A stretch of 64,000 nt of DNA from JAJCYL01 sp040222875 (GCA_040222875.1 JAVKCG010000053.1:620001-684000), one strand, 5' to 3'. Shown: positions 42,369-50,985, counted from the first letter of the stretch. Program-made: numbers and translations. Notes: generated by a model from the letters alone, not told the origin.

Positions 42369-44572
42369 AGCCCACTCCAACTCTCAACTTGCTCACCCTC
42401 TGCCTTCTTAACCTCAACCGGAATACCAGTTAAGTGTGCTATGCCAGAAATTCGTTCGATTTTATCCGGGCCATCAGCAGCGAGGATGTTGACATTTACA
42501 CCTTTTGCTTGTTTTGCAGTTTCAAGGCCGGAGTGTTGGTGGCCCCAACCATGCGGCATGGCGACAGTTCCAGGCATCAGGTCGTTTGAAACCCTTATAG
42601 GTAATCTCACCTTGCCGGTTTCAGAAGAGACATCCACCATGTCGTAATCTTCTAAGCCGTTATCGCTAGCATCAAGTTCATGCATGTAGAGGTAGTTTGT
42701 TTTGCTTTCCCCGCCAAGGAATCGCTCATGGTTATGCGTCCAGGAGTTGTGGGTAGTGACGGCCCTTTTCGTGATCAATCTTAGCTTATCTTTCTGCGAA
42801 ATCAATTTTTCAAATGATTGGTCTAGATCATTTGTGGCCTCGATCAGCTGAGTTGGGGCTAGATCAACTTTACCGCTTTTTGTGAAAACACGTTTGCCCA
42901 AAAAGGGCTCTGTCTTCTTTCCATTGTCAGCAAAACCATGAGGTGATTTGAGCAAAGTCTTAAAACTTTTTTGACGGGTTAGCCTTAAAAGCCCATTTAG
43001 GTAAGACTCCTGAGGTATACCCTTGATTTTCTTCTTTTGGACTTTACTGTGATATGATTTGGTGAGGTCAAAAAACCATTGTGCTACAACAGAATCAAAA
43101 ATATTGGTGCCGCTTGCTTTGGCAAGATCAAGGTAAATCGATGCTTCGTCACGCTGTTCACCTTCTGGCTCTACTACCGCCTTTGTGGCCTGTAAATAAG
43201 GTTTGGATTGCAGCCCCAACATTAACGGAAATATAAACGGCAGGTCAGGTCGCTGCAGCGGGTCAGTGCAGGGCAATACATAATCGGCAACTGCGCAACT
43301 CTCGCTCATCTGGATGTCGAGGCATACCAATAAATCCAGTGACTCGAATGCTTTTTTGAGCTTTTCGGAGTTCGCCATAGTGATCAATGGGTTGCCACCG
43401 GTGATGAACATGCCGCGGATTTGTTTTTCCCCTGGGGTCAATATTTCATCAGCCAAAACTCCACCTGGAAAGGCATCATTTACTGACCCAAAATCCCCAA
43501 TCCTCGATCGGTCATTCCGCATCAATACACCATTTTTTACACCAAATTTTGGGAAGTCAATCACTCCTTTTCCAACAAGTGTCCCGCCTTTTTTATCCAA
43601 ATTGCCTGATACGGCATTGATCACTTCCTGAATCCAAAAAGCGAGGGAGCCATGGCCACCCATATTCACGCCAGTAGAGCAGTAGAGTGCTGCGCCATTT
43701 GCCTGGTGATAGCTCTCCACCATTTCTCTCAGCTTTTCTGGAGCAATGCCTGTAACAACCTCAGTTTTTTCTGGTGGCCATTGATTGGCAAGGTCAACTA
43801 TCTGGTCCAGGCCAGTCATGTGTTGACCAACTTTTTCTTGATCAATGCCACCAATCGATAGGAGGTGCTGTAAAAATGATAGGTAAAAGAAAACGTCTGA
43901 ACCTGGCTTTATAAAGATGTGCTCCCCGGCAACTTTGGCAGTTTCCGTTTTTCGAGGATCAACAACGAATATGGATCCACCCCTTTTTTCGATTTCTTTC
44001 AGCCGTTTAATTGGGTTTGAAACCTGTAAAAAAGACCACTTAGAAACAGTGGGGTTAGCGCCGACTATAATCAAACATTCAATGTGGTCAAGATCTGGGT
44101 AAGTAAGTGTAAATGGAAAACCATAGACCTGTCGGGAAACCGCAAATTTGTTGGAACAATCCTGGGTTGCCGAAGAATACATGCTTTTGGACTTGAGGCC
44201 AGTCATAAATCCTTGAGCGAAAACCGGGTGCAATACTCCAAAACCCGCAGCAGTGCCCACGTACATTCCAATCGAGTCGTTGGAGTAGTCCTTTCTGATC
44301 CGCTTTACCTTGTCCCCAATTTCGGAAAGTGCTTGTTCCCAACTAATCCTGACATGCTTCCCATCCACTTTTTTCATGGGGTATTTTAACCTGTCAGGTC
44401 GGGAGTAAAGCTCATGCTGCTTGAGGCCTTTGACACAGCTAAATCCATCAGTTGCAACATGGTTCTTGTCCGGCCTGATCTCCACCACTTTACCATATTG
44501 CACATCTACCTCAAGGCCACAAAGTGCCTCGCAAATTCTGCAAAATGTGTATTTGGTTTCTTTAGTTTCCAT
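42365..44572 (-). CDS. Molybdopterin-dependent oxidoreductase (formate dehydrogenase/nitrate reductase-like), single subunit
   Basis: This 735-residue protein belongs to the DMSO-reductase superfamily. The N-terminal iron-sulfur cluster ligands are Cys11, Cys14, Cys18 and Cys46 (C-x2-C-x3-C-x27-C). Molybdopterin-binding segments follow (GANPTVSKWS, ITGGNPLITMANSEKL, RAVTTHNSWTHNHERFLGG). A candidate molybdenum ligand is Cys139 in SATQDCSNKF. The C-terminal molydop_binding domain ends with LTGIPVEVKK. There is no twin-arginine signal, so it is cytoplasmic. No iron-sulfur, cytochrome or electron-transfer subunit is encoded beside it, and the substrate is unknown. A small P-loop gene overlaps the stop. 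Confidence 0.88.
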   Translation of the reverse strand: METKETKYTFCRICEALCGLEVDVQYGKVVEIRPDKNHVATDGFSCVKGLKQHELYSRPDRLKYPMKKVDGKHVRISWEQALSEIGDKVKRIRKDYSNDSIGMYVGTAAGFGVLHPVFAQGFMTGLKSKSMYSSATQDCSNKFAVSRQVYGFPFTLTYPDLDHIECLIIVGANPTVSKWSFLQVSNPIKRLKEIEKRGGSIFVVDPRKTETAKVAGEHIFIKPGSDVFFYLSFLQHLLSIGGIDQEKVGQHMTGLDQIVDLANQWPPEKTEVVTGIAPEKLREMVESYHQANGAALYCSTGVNMGGHGSLAFWIQEVINAVSGNLDKKGGTLVGKGVIDFPKFGVKNGVLMRNDRSRIGDFGSVNDAFPGGVLADEILTPGEKQIRGMFITGGNPLITMANSEKLKKAFESLDLLVCLDIQMSESCAVADYVLPCTDPLQRPDLPFIFPLMLGLQSKPYLQATKAVVEPEGEQRDEASIYLDLAKASGTNIFDSVVAQWFFDLTKSYHSKVQKKKIKGIPQESYLNGLLRLTRQKSFKTLLKSPHGFADNGKKTEPFLGKRVFTKSGKVDLAPTQLIEATNDLDQSFEKLISQKDKLRLITKRAVTTHNSWTHNHERFLGGESKTNYLYMHELDASDNGLEDYDMVDVSSETGKVRLPIRVSNDLMPGTVAMPHGWGHQHSGLETAKQAKGVNVNILAADGPDKIERISGIAHLTGIPVEVKKAEGEQVESWSGL

Positions 44573-44632
44573 AGAGCCCCTAAAGATAACTGGGTATCTA
44601 TGAAATTAAATCTATAAGGATATTAGGACAGG

Positions 44633-45751
44633 TTAGAAGAACTCCTTCATCCGCTCAAAGAAACCTTTTTCAGCATTTGTCGGTTTTGGCTGAAAATTAG
44701 GCGAATCACGGAGGCCTTCAAGGATATCCCTTTCATCAGATGATAATTGTTTGGGTGTCCAAACATTTACATGGATCAGTTGATCACCTTTGTCAAAGCC
44801 ATTGATATCGCGGATACCTTTGCCCCTCAACCTTAATATTTTTCCACTTTGAGTGCCCGGTTCAATTTTAATCCGAACCTTACCATCAATTGTTGGCACC
44901 TCAGGGTTGCAACCAAGAGATGCCTCAACAAAACTCACATATAGATCATGAACAACATTATTGCCGTCACGCTTTAGGTATTCATGCTCTTTCTCTTCAA
45001 CCAGGATAAGTAAGTCACCAGCTACACCACCACCGGGGGCTTCATTGCCTTTGCCAGACATCGAAAGTTGCATGCCTTCAGCAACGCCAGCAGGTATTTT
45101 TATTGAAATGACTTCTTCTTTCGATTTAAGGCCTGAACCATCAACACCAGGAGGTCTTTCGTCGATCAACTGCCCTGCGCCACCGCAAGTATGGCAAGTT
45201 GATGCAGACATCATTTGACCAAGCATGGTGTTGACCACCTTCTTCATTTGACCAGTGCCCTGGCAAACGTGGCAGGTTTTGAAGGTAACACCATCAGCAG
45301 CCATCATTCGGTTAACCTTGATTTTTTTCTCGACCCCGTTGGCTATTTCTTCAAGCGTGAGTTTTACCCGAATGCGTAGATTAGAACCTTTTCGGCGTCT
45401 GGTACCACCGCCACGGCCACCAAAGAAGCTTTCGAAGCCACCTCCTCCGCCACCTCCGAATATATCGCCGAAGTGGGAGAATATGTCTTCCATGTTCATT
45501 CCACCACCGCCAAAGCCGCCAGCACCTCTCAGGCCATCATGTCCATAACGGTCATACTGAGCTTTTTTCTGATCATTGCTCAAGACCTCATAAGCCTCAG
45601 CCGCTTCTTTAAATTTTTCTTCGGCTTCAGGGTTGTCAGGGTTTTTGTCAGGATGGTATTTAATGGCAACCTTCCGGTAGGCCTTTTTTATCTCATCTTG
45701 AGCGGCTCCTTTGCTAACTCCCAATACATCGTAATAATCTCTTTTGGCCAT
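44633..45751 (-). CDS. dnaJ: Co-chaperone DnaJ with only zinc centre II
   Basis: This 372-residue Hsp40 recruits DnaK to unfolded proteins. The J domain with HPD at residues 33-35, the glycine/phenylalanine-rich region (about 75-118) and the C-terminal substrate-binding domains are all typical. The zinc-finger region, normally four CxxCxGxG repeats, retains only repeats 2 and 3 (CHVCQGTG 160-167, CHTCGGAG 186-193). The segment for repeat 1 reads MMAADG with several residues missing, and repeat 4 reads PPGVDGSG. Hence zinc centre I (repeats 1 and 4) is lost while centre II is kept. grpE ends one base upstream, and the dnaJ start follows, forming a grpE-dnaJ operon. Confidence 0.94.
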   Translation of the reverse strand: MAKRDYYDVLGVSKGAAQDEIKKAYRKVAIKYHPDKNPDNPEAEEKFKEAAEAYEVLSNDQKKAQYDRYGHDGLRGAGGFGGGGMNMEDIFSHFGDIFGGGGGGGFESFFGGRGGGTRRRKGSNLRIRVKLTLEEIANGVEKKIKVNRMMAADGVTFKTCHVCQGTGQMKKVVNTMLGQMMSASTCHTCGGAGQLIDERPPGVDGSGLKSKEEVISIKIPAGVAEGMQLSMSGKGNEAPGGGVAGDLLILVEEKEHEYLKRDGNNVVHDLYVSFVEASLGCNPEVPTIDGKVRIKIEPGTQSGKILRLRGKGIRDINGFDKGDQLIHVNVWTPKQLSSDERDILEGLRDSPNFQPKPTNAEKGFFERMKEFF

Positions 45752-45752
45752 C

Positions 45753-46325
45753 TTATGATCCCGTTACCACTTTTGCAAAACGCACTACTTTTTCATTCAG
45801 GGTATAACCCTTCTCCACAACATCAACAATTTTACCTTTTAACTTTTCTTCTGGAGCCGGTATCTGGGTTATCGCCTCATGTTGTTCATCATCGAAGTCA
45901 TCTCCGGGTTTGGTGCCAATTGGTTTCACCCCCTTCTGCTCCAATATTTTGATAAACTTTTGATAAACGAGGTCCAAACCTTCTTTGGCTGTTGCACTGT
46001 CTTGCTTATCCTCGCTGGCTTTAATTGCTCTTTCAAAGTCATCTACCACTGGTAATAAGTCAACAACCAGGCTTTCATTGGCCGTACTTACTAAATCCAA
46101 TTTTTCTTTAGCAGTCCTTCTCCTGAAATTGTCGAATTCAGAATATAACCTAAGGTATTTGTCTTTTTGCTCCTCTATTTCAGCCTCAAGCGAAACTTCT
46201 TCCTGAGTTTCTTCTTTCTCACCTTCCCCTGAATTGCCTTCGGTATTTTCTGCTACCTTCTGCTCTTTTTCCAGCACTTCAGCTTGTCCGTTATCTTTCG
46301 CTTTCTTTTTATTTTTCTTAGCCAT
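45753..46325 (-). CDS. grpE: Nucleotide exchange factor GrpE
   Basis: This 190-residue DnaK nucleotide exchange factor has an acidic, low-complexity N-terminus (Glu/Lys-rich residues 1-50) and a long dimerisation coiled coil. The conserved C-terminal part is LRLYSEFDNFRRRTAKEK, LLPVVDDFERAI and PGDDFDDEQHEAI. The ending ...EKGYTLNEKVVRFAKV is characteristic. It is the first gene of the operon with dnaJ, whose start is one base after the grpE stop. dnaK is not in the window. Regulation by heat shock is expected, but no operator was recognised in the 127-base upstream gap. Confidence 0.95.
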   Translation of the reverse strand: MAKKNKKKAKDNGQAEVLEKEQKVAENTEGNSGEGEKEETQEEVSLEAEIEEQKDKYLRLYSEFDNFRRRTAKEKLDLVSTANESLVVDLLPVVDDFERAIKASEDKQDSATAKEGLDLVYQKFIKILEQKGVKPIGTKPGDDFDDEQHEAITQIPAPEEKLKGKIVDVVEKGYTLNEKVVRFAKVVTGS

Positions 46326-46452
46326 TGAATTTTATCTTAAAAACTGCTCCGCAATTAACAATAATGTTGCCATGACACTATGGGCTGACAAGTTGGCATT
46401 TGGGAGATTTATCCACATTGATTAATTGGAATAATCGACAGGATATGGCCGT

Positions 46453-47445
46453 TCAGGAATTCAAAATTTGCCAAATTTCATCCTTCAGCTCCGTTAAGCC
46501 TGTTTGTGTAATACTTGAAATAAAAACAGATACAATCTCATCAGGAAGCTCCTTTTTGATTTCTAGGGTCAACTCCTCATCAAGCATATCAGATTTGGAG
46601 ATTGCCAGTAACCTGGGTTTGTCCAGAAGTTCAGGATTGTAGCGCTCAAGCTCTTTGGACAATGTGTGATATTCTTTTTTGATGTCATCTGCATCTGCCG
46701 GGATGATAAATAGCAATAAGGAATTCCGTTCTATATGTCTTAAAAAACGAATTCCAAGCCCTTTTCCCTCGGATGCACCTTCAATTATCCCGGGAATGTC
46801 AGCCATAACAAACGATTTATGATCACGATAAGAAACGACACCGAGGTTGGGGGTCAATGTCGTAAACGGGTAATCAGCAATCTCTGGCTTTGCAGCAGAA
46901 ACAACAGAGAGCAGGGTGGATTTACCAGCATTCGGGAAGCCAACAAGACCAACATCTGCCAGGATTTTCAATTCCAGAACGAACCAATCTTCCTCTGATG
47001 GTTCACCCGGTTGTGCATGCCTCGGGGCCTGGTTGGTCGGGGTTTTAAAATGAACATTACCTAACCCCCCTCTTCCGCCATTTATGAGGATCTTTTCCTC
47101 ACCGTCTTCAACTATTTCAAGAATTTGCTTTGACGTTTCTGCATGTTTGGCTACGGTGCCCAAAGGCACCTCAAGAATTATATCCTGGCCTTGTGCACCT
47201 GATCTCTGGCCACCTTCACCGGGTTTGCCGTTATCACCATGAATATGTTTTCGGTACCTAAGGTGAAGAAGTGTCCAGAGTTGTTTATTGCCTTTTAGGA
47301 TTATATGTCCACCCCTGCCCCCATTACCCCCGTCAGGGCCACCTTTCTCCACAAACTTTTCTCTTCTGAAATGGGCAGATCCAGCTCCACCTGCACCTGA
47401 GCGACAGAATATTCTAACGTGGTCAATGAAATTTGAAGAGGGCAT
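46453..47445 (-). CDS. obgE: GTPase Obg (CgtA)
   Basis: This 330-residue essential ribosome-assembly GTPase has the glycine-rich Obg domain at residues about 1-160 (GGAGGAGSAHFRREKF, GGNGGRGGHIILKG). The GTPase domain follows: G1 GFPNAGKST, G2-like FTTLTPNLGV, G3 DIPGIIEGASEGKGLG, G4 SKSD. It has no C-terminal OCT extension, as in many Bacteroidota. It associates with the 50S subunit and links GTP status to growth. The gene diverges from a small lipoprotein gene with a 79-base gap, and adk lies nearby, an arrangement common in Bacteroidota. Confidence 0.96.
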   Translation of the reverse strand: MPSSNFIDHVRIFCRSGAGGAGSAHFRREKFVEKGGPDGGNGGRGGHIILKGNKQLWTLLHLRYRKHIHGDNGKPGEGGQRSGAQGQDIILEVPLGTVAKHAETSKQILEIVEDGEEKILINGGRGGLGNVHFKTPTNQAPRHAQPGEPSEEDWFVLELKILADVGLVGFPNAGKSTLLSVVSAAKPEIADYPFTTLTPNLGVVSYRDHKSFVMADIPGIIEGASEGKGLGIRFLRHIERNSLLLFIIPADADDIKKEYHTLSKELERYNPELLDKPRLLAISKSDMLDEELTLEIKKELPDEIVSVFISSITQTGLTELKDEIWQILNS

Positions 47446-47524
47446 TCAGAAAAATATTATTGAAGTGCAAAAATGCTATCATTAGCGGGTTTATCAAGAA
47501 CCTTAAATTTCTTAAATTCATTCA

Positions 47525-48061
47525 ATGAACAAACTGATTCTGGTAAGAGTTATTTGTATTTTGATATTGGTCTCTTTTGGGTGTTCCAATACTTCTTCAT
47601 ATGAAGATGATCAGAGAAAAACTGCATTTAGAAAGGCATTCAAAGAGTTTTCGAATGAGCAAGCAGAAAAATACGCTTCATTTGATTCAGGTACTGATGG
47701 ATACCAGACATTGTTCGACAACATTGCTGATACTACTCTAGGTTCTGATTCGGTAAAAAGGCGGGCTGTCGCAAATTTTATGGAGCTTGAGGGTAAAAAA
47801 ATGGAAAGATTATCAGAGCTTATTGAAATACAATTCAAAAAAACCAGGGATTTCGATTTCAAGAAAATGCAGGATTCTTTGTTCAGGGAACTTGAGGTTC
47901 ATCCATTTATAGTTCAACTCTACAAATCTTCCAGAAACGATGACCGACGAAAATATATGGAGGAGGTGATGATGCCGAAGTTGCAAGCACTGCTTAAGAA
48001 ATACAATATTGATTCTGCCGAATTTAGAGAGGTGATGGAATTTTATAAAACGTACCAATAG
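47525..48061 (+). CDS. Small lipoprotein of unknown function
   Basis: This 178-residue predicted lipoprotein has leader ILILVSFGC, with the lipidated Cys at residue 20, followed by SNTSSYEDD. The mature part is alpha-helical, charged and repetitive in character (FKKMQDSLFRELEVHP, KYMEEVMMPKLQALLKKYNID). No domain is recognised. It stands between obgE and adk, divergent from the former and convergent with the latter, with 2 bases between stop codons. Single-gene transcription is likely. Confidence 0.72.
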   Translation: MNKLILVRVICILILVSFGCSNTSSYEDDQRKTAFRKAFKEFSNEQAEKYASFDSGTDGYQTLFDNIADTTLGSDSVKRRAVANFMELEGKKMERLSELIEIQFKKTRDFDFKKMQDSLFRELEVHPFIVQLYKSSRNDDRRKYMEEVMMPKLQALLKKYNIDSAEFREVMEFYKTYQ

Positions 48062-48063
48062 AC

Positions 48064-48636
48064 TTAAAGCAAATCCACTTCCTTTACGATCTGAGTAAAA
48101 ATTTCATCTATTGTCCCAACACCGTTTATTGAATGGAATTTATTCTGACCTTCATAATATTTTGCAACTGGTAGGGTCTCGTCTTGATAAACTCTAATGC
48201 GGTTGTCAATTTTGGATTCATCCTGATCATCCACTCTCCCGCTAGTGAGCGCCCTCAATTTGATTCGTTTTTTCAATTCTTTTTCAGGAACCTCAAGGGC
48301 GATCATGCCATTGATTGCATCACCAATTTTATCCATTAAACCGTCCAATGCTTCAGCCTGTGCTACCGTCCTGGGGAAACCGTCAAAAATATATCCGTGG
48401 GTATCCGGGGTTGCCTTAATCTTATCCTCAACCATATCTATTACCAGTGAGTCTGGCACCAGATTTCCTTCATCCATGAACTTTTTGGCCTGTTTGCCCA
48501 AATCTGTACCCTCTCCTAAGTGCTTTCTAAAAAGGTCACCTGTCGAGATATGGGTCAACTGGTATTTTTCAATAATTTTTTCGCTTTGCGTTCCCTTTCC
48601 TGCGCCTGGAGGGCCAAACAGTACAATATTTAACAT
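48064..48636 (-). CDS. adk: Adenylate kinase
   Basis: This 190-residue short-form adenylate kinase interconverts ATP plus AMP and two ADP. The P-loop FGPPGAGKGTQ is at residues 6-16, the AMP-binding part contains HISTGDLFR, and the DGFPRTVAQAE signature is present. The lid is the short type without a zinc-binding cysteine cluster (GRVDDQDESKIDNRIRVYQ). I start it at ATG 48636 (MLNIVLFG) rather than the upstream in-frame 48645. A TAAATTTG promoter element lies 6 bases upstream of the start, implying a very short or absent leader. Convergent with the small lipoprotein gene. Confidence 0.96.
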   Translation of the reverse strand: MLNIVLFGPPGAGKGTQSEKIIEKYQLTHISTGDLFRKHLGEGTDLGKQAKKFMDEGNLVPDSLVIDMVEDKIKATPDTHGYIFDGFPRTVAQAEALDGLMDKIGDAINGMIALEVPEKELKKRIKLRALTSGRVDDQDESKIDNRIRVYQDETLPVAKYYEGQNKFHSINGVGTIDEIFTQIVKEVDLL

Positions 48637-48642
48637 GTGATT

Positions 48643-48650
48643 CAAATTTA
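48643..48650 (-). promoter_or_regulatory. Probable -7 promoter element of adk
   Basis: TAAATTTG on the minus strand fits TAnnTTTG and ends 6 bases before the adk ATG, so the message would be leaderless or nearly so. Confidence 0.42.
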
Positions 48651-48745
48651 CAGCGAATATAAAGGGTTAACTCTAAAAGGAGGCCCGAGAGAACAGCACT
48701 GTTTGCCCTAATAATCGTAAATTTAATAAAACAACAAATTCAGAA

Positions 48746-49645
48746 ATGTGCTATTTGTTTAATGATTTTAAAGGCTGGAAAAAGTATTGCCAAGAAAAGA
48801 ATGTAAGCCTGTTTCATTCGGTTGTGGAATATGAAATGGAACAAAGGGGCAAAAAGGAAGATGCAATTTGGGATGGTCTCCAGAGTGCCTATGAAGTGAT
48901 GAAAGATGCGGTTAAGACTGGCCTGACCGAGGAGATGAAGTCTCGTTCGGGCATGATAAATGATGGAGCCAAAAAGGTCTACAACTGCGACACTGTAGTT
49001 TTGTCAAAAGAATTTCAAACCTTGATTTCCCGGGCCTTAGCGGCCAAAGAAGTAAATTCATGTATGGGTAGGGTGGTAGCAGCCCCAACTGCTGGTGCCT
49101 CTGGTATTTTACCGGGAACAATGGTCACCCTTCAAGAAATCCATAAGCTTGATGACAGGTCGATACTAGAGGGCCTTTTAATCGGTGCTGGTATCGCATT
49201 AATCATTGAACAAAAGGCTTCACTTGCGGGGGCTGTGGGAGGATGTCAGGCGGAAACCGGAAGCGCTGCGGCAATGGCCTCAGGAGCAATAGTTCATTGC
49301 CTGGGAGGCAATATTGATCAGGTATTCAACGCAGTTGCAGTTACCATCCAATGTATGTTAGGGCTGGTTTGTGATCCTGTGGCTGGTTTGGTTGAAGTGC
49401 CTTGCGTGGTCCGAAATGCCAGTGCCGCAGCCATTGCCAATTCTTCTGCTCAGATAGCCCTTGCTACCGTGGATTCTGTTATACCGGTTGATGAATGCGT
49501 TGAAGCCATGGGCGAGATTGGCCAAAGTATGGAAGACCGCTACAAAGAAACTGCAATGGGAGGCCTGGCCGCAACCCTTACAGGTCAAGATATTTCGAAA
49601 CGGGTATTGATCAGTGATATTGAAGTGCTACCTGATGAGGGTTAA
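48746..49645 (+). CDS. sdaAA: L-serine ammonia-lyase, iron-sulfur-dependent, alpha subunit
   Basis: This 299-residue enzyme subunit deaminates L-serine to pyruvate and ammonia using a 4Fe-4S cluster. Family features are SGMINDGAKKVYN, VVAAPTAGASGILPGT and the cysteines in GGCQAETGSAAAMASGA, TIQCMLGLVCDPVAGLVEVPCVVRNA. The N-terminal beta domain of the fused single-chain form is absent, so a separate beta subunit should exist; none is in this window. The stop overlaps the MazF-type toxin gene on the opposite strand by 4 bases. Cytoplasmic catabolic enzyme. Confidence 0.9.
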   Translation: MCYLFNDFKGWKKYCQEKNVSLFHSVVEYEMEQRGKKEDAIWDGLQSAYEVMKDAVKTGLTEEMKSRSGMINDGAKKVYNCDTVVLSKEFQTLISRALAAKEVNSCMGRVVAAPTAGASGILPGTMVTLQEIHKLDDRSILEGLLIGAGIALIIEQKASLAGAVGGCQAETGSAAAMASGAIVHCLGGNIDQVFNAVAVTIQCMLGLVCDPVAGLVEVPCVVRNASAAAIANSSAQIALATVDSVIPVDECVEAMGEIGQSMEDRYKETAMGGLAATLTGQDISKRVLISDIEVLPDEG

Positions 49646-49974
49646 TATCTCATAATATCTGAAAGCGTAGAATGCACATATCCTATCTCAGCCTTGCTCA
49701 CAGTGCCAACTTTATCAACCAATCTATCTTTGGAAATTGACCTGATATGAAAAGTGAGTACTTCCGAGACATGCTTTAACCCATTTCGCATATCGGGTTC
49801 CAAAATCAGGTTACCTTTATAATTTTTGATTTTTGTTGTTAAAGGACAGGCTATCACCACTTTCAGGTGGGTATTTAATAAGTTTCCGCTGATGATTAAA
49901 ATGGGTCTTCTACCAGCCTGTTCACTGCCTTTAACTGGATTTAGGTCGGCATACCAAATTTCACCCTGCCTCAT
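49642..49974 (-). CDS. MazF/PemK-type toxin endoribonuclease
   Basis: This protein of about 110 residues has the MazF/PemK beta-barrel fold, whose members cut mRNA at short sequences. Seen are QGEIWYADLNPVKGSEQAGRRPILIIS (the catalytic Arg region), IACPLTTKIK, and the SEVLTFHIRSISKDRL motif supplying the second active-site element. It follows and overlaps the ribbon-helix-helix antitoxin gene by about 14 bases, so both are translated from one message. The start is one of two adjacent ATGs (49974 or 49977). It lies between sdaA and kdsB, so the pair is probably an inserted addiction module. Confidence 0.88.
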   Translation of the reverse strand: MRQGEIWYADLNPVKGSEQAGRRPILIISGNLLNTHLKVVIACPLTTKIKNYKGNLILEPDMRNGLKHVSEVLTFHIRSISKDRLVDKVGTVSKAEIGYVHSTLSDIMRY

Positions 49975-50203
49975 CATCTATCTGGCTTGCATAATACTCC
50001 ATGCCTTCTTCGGCTACCATCATTATCTCTTCATCTTGGCCAAGTTGGCGATATGATTTCGCATATTCCATTCTGTTCAGTTGATCCAGATAGAGCCTCA
50101 GGGCTTTTTCGATGATCTTGTTCTTGGGAATGGAAAGCTCACTGGCTTTTTGTGAAAGCTGAGTGAGCAGATCATCAGGAAGGGTGCTTGTGAATGTAGT
50201 CAT
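49961..50203 (-). CDS. Ribbon-helix-helix antitoxin of the MazF-type module
   Basis: This 80-residue protein has an N-terminal ribbon-helix-helix DNA-binding segment (TTFTSTLPDDLLTQLSQKASELSIPKNKIIEKALRLYLDQ) and an acidic C-terminal tail (residues 55-80) likely to wrap and neutralise the toxin. The toxin gene overlaps its 3' end. A perfect 18-base palindrome overlaps the promoter upstream, which fits autorepression by the antitoxin. This is a MazE-like replacement by an RHH protein, as in many Bacteroidota modules. Confidence 0.85.
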   Translation of the reverse strand: MTTFTSTLPDDLLTQLSQKASELSIPKNKIIEKALRLYLDQLNRMEYAKSYRQLGQDEEIMMVAEEGMEYYASQIDDEAG

Positions 50204-50225
50204 AATATATTCATACTTACAAACA

Positions 50226-50246
50226 CAAATATAAATATATTTATAT
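50226..50246 (-). promoter_or_regulatory. Promoter and palindromic operator of the toxin-antitoxin pair
   Basis: TATATTTG on the minus strand (50226-50233) is a -7 element. It overlaps the perfect 18-base palindrome ATATAAATATATTTATAT at 50229-50246. The antitoxin ATG at 50203 is 22 bases downstream. Such an overlap is what autoregulation by the ribbon-helix-helix antitoxin predicts. Confidence 0.6.
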
Positions 50247-50262
50247 AGACATTGTAACTTGA

Positions 50263-50985
50263 TTAATTCTGAAGGCTCATTACCCGTTGCAAATCATCGG
50301 GAGTATCGATGCTGTGGCTATCCTCCATTGTTTCAAAGATGTCGATTTCAAAGCCGTTTTCAAGCCAGCGCAACTGCTCTAATGATTCTGCCAATTCCAA
50401 ATTTGATGGAGGTAGCTTGGTGATCCGGTTTAAAATATCCACACGATAAGCATAGATACCAATGTGCTTGTTGAATTTTTGAATAGTGTTGTGATTCTTA
50501 AAGTGGGGTAAGGGGGCTCTGCTGAAGTAGAGTGCCCTACCATCTTTATCAACAGTAACCTTAATCGTATTCGGATTATTAAATAATGCCTTCTCTGCTT
50601 CCTTTTTGATTAGGGTGGCCAGCTTAGTTTCTTGACTCAAGTTTTTTCCTAATAAATCGATTTGTGTCGGGGAAATGAAGGGTTCATCTCCTTGTATGTT
50701 TATTACGAAGTTGAACTTTTCATTCAGCAACTCAACTACTTCAGCACATCGTTCGGTCCCATTCTGATGATTGGGGGAAGTCATCATGGCAATGCCGCCG
50801 TGTTTTTTGATTTCATCGAATATTCGTGTGTCATCGGTGGCTACTACCAAATCTGATAAACAGGTTGCCTTTGAGGCTTGTTCATAAACCCGCCTGATCA
50901 TGGATTTGCCAGCAATATCTATTAATGGCTTTCCTGGAAATCTTAAAGAGGCATATCTGGATGGGATTATCCCCAGAATTCTCAT
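50263..50985 (-). CDS. kdsB: 3-deoxy-manno-octulosonate cytidylyltransferase (CMP-Kdo synthetase)
   Basis: This 240-residue enzyme activates Kdo with CTP for lipopolysaccharide inner-core synthesis. Signatures are IIPSRYASLRFPGKPL (nucleotide binding), VATDDTRI, NGTERCAEVVE, VINIQGDEPFI and GIYAYRVDIL. Length is normal. It overlaps nfeD by 4 bases upstream, so it is translationally coupled to it. A toxin-antitoxin module begins just past its stop. The gene confirms that the organism makes a Kdo-containing LPS. Confidence 0.96.
   Translation of the reverse strand: MRILGIIPSRYASLRFPGKPLIDIAGKSMIRRVYEQASKATCLSDLVVATDDTRIFDEIKKHGGIAMMTSPNHQNGTERCAEVVELLNEKFNFVINIQGDEPFISPTQIDLLGKNLSQETKLATLIKKEAEKALFNNPNTIKVTVDKDGRALYFSRAPLPHFKNHNTIQKFNKHIGIYAYRVDILNRITKLPPSNLELAESLEQLRWLENGFEIDIFETMEDSHSIDTPDDLQRVMSLQN

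Noticed and set aside
45255..45548. Proline-rich plus-strand frame
   Set aside because: Antisense of the glycine-rich region of dnaJ; proline runs are the complement of glycine codons.
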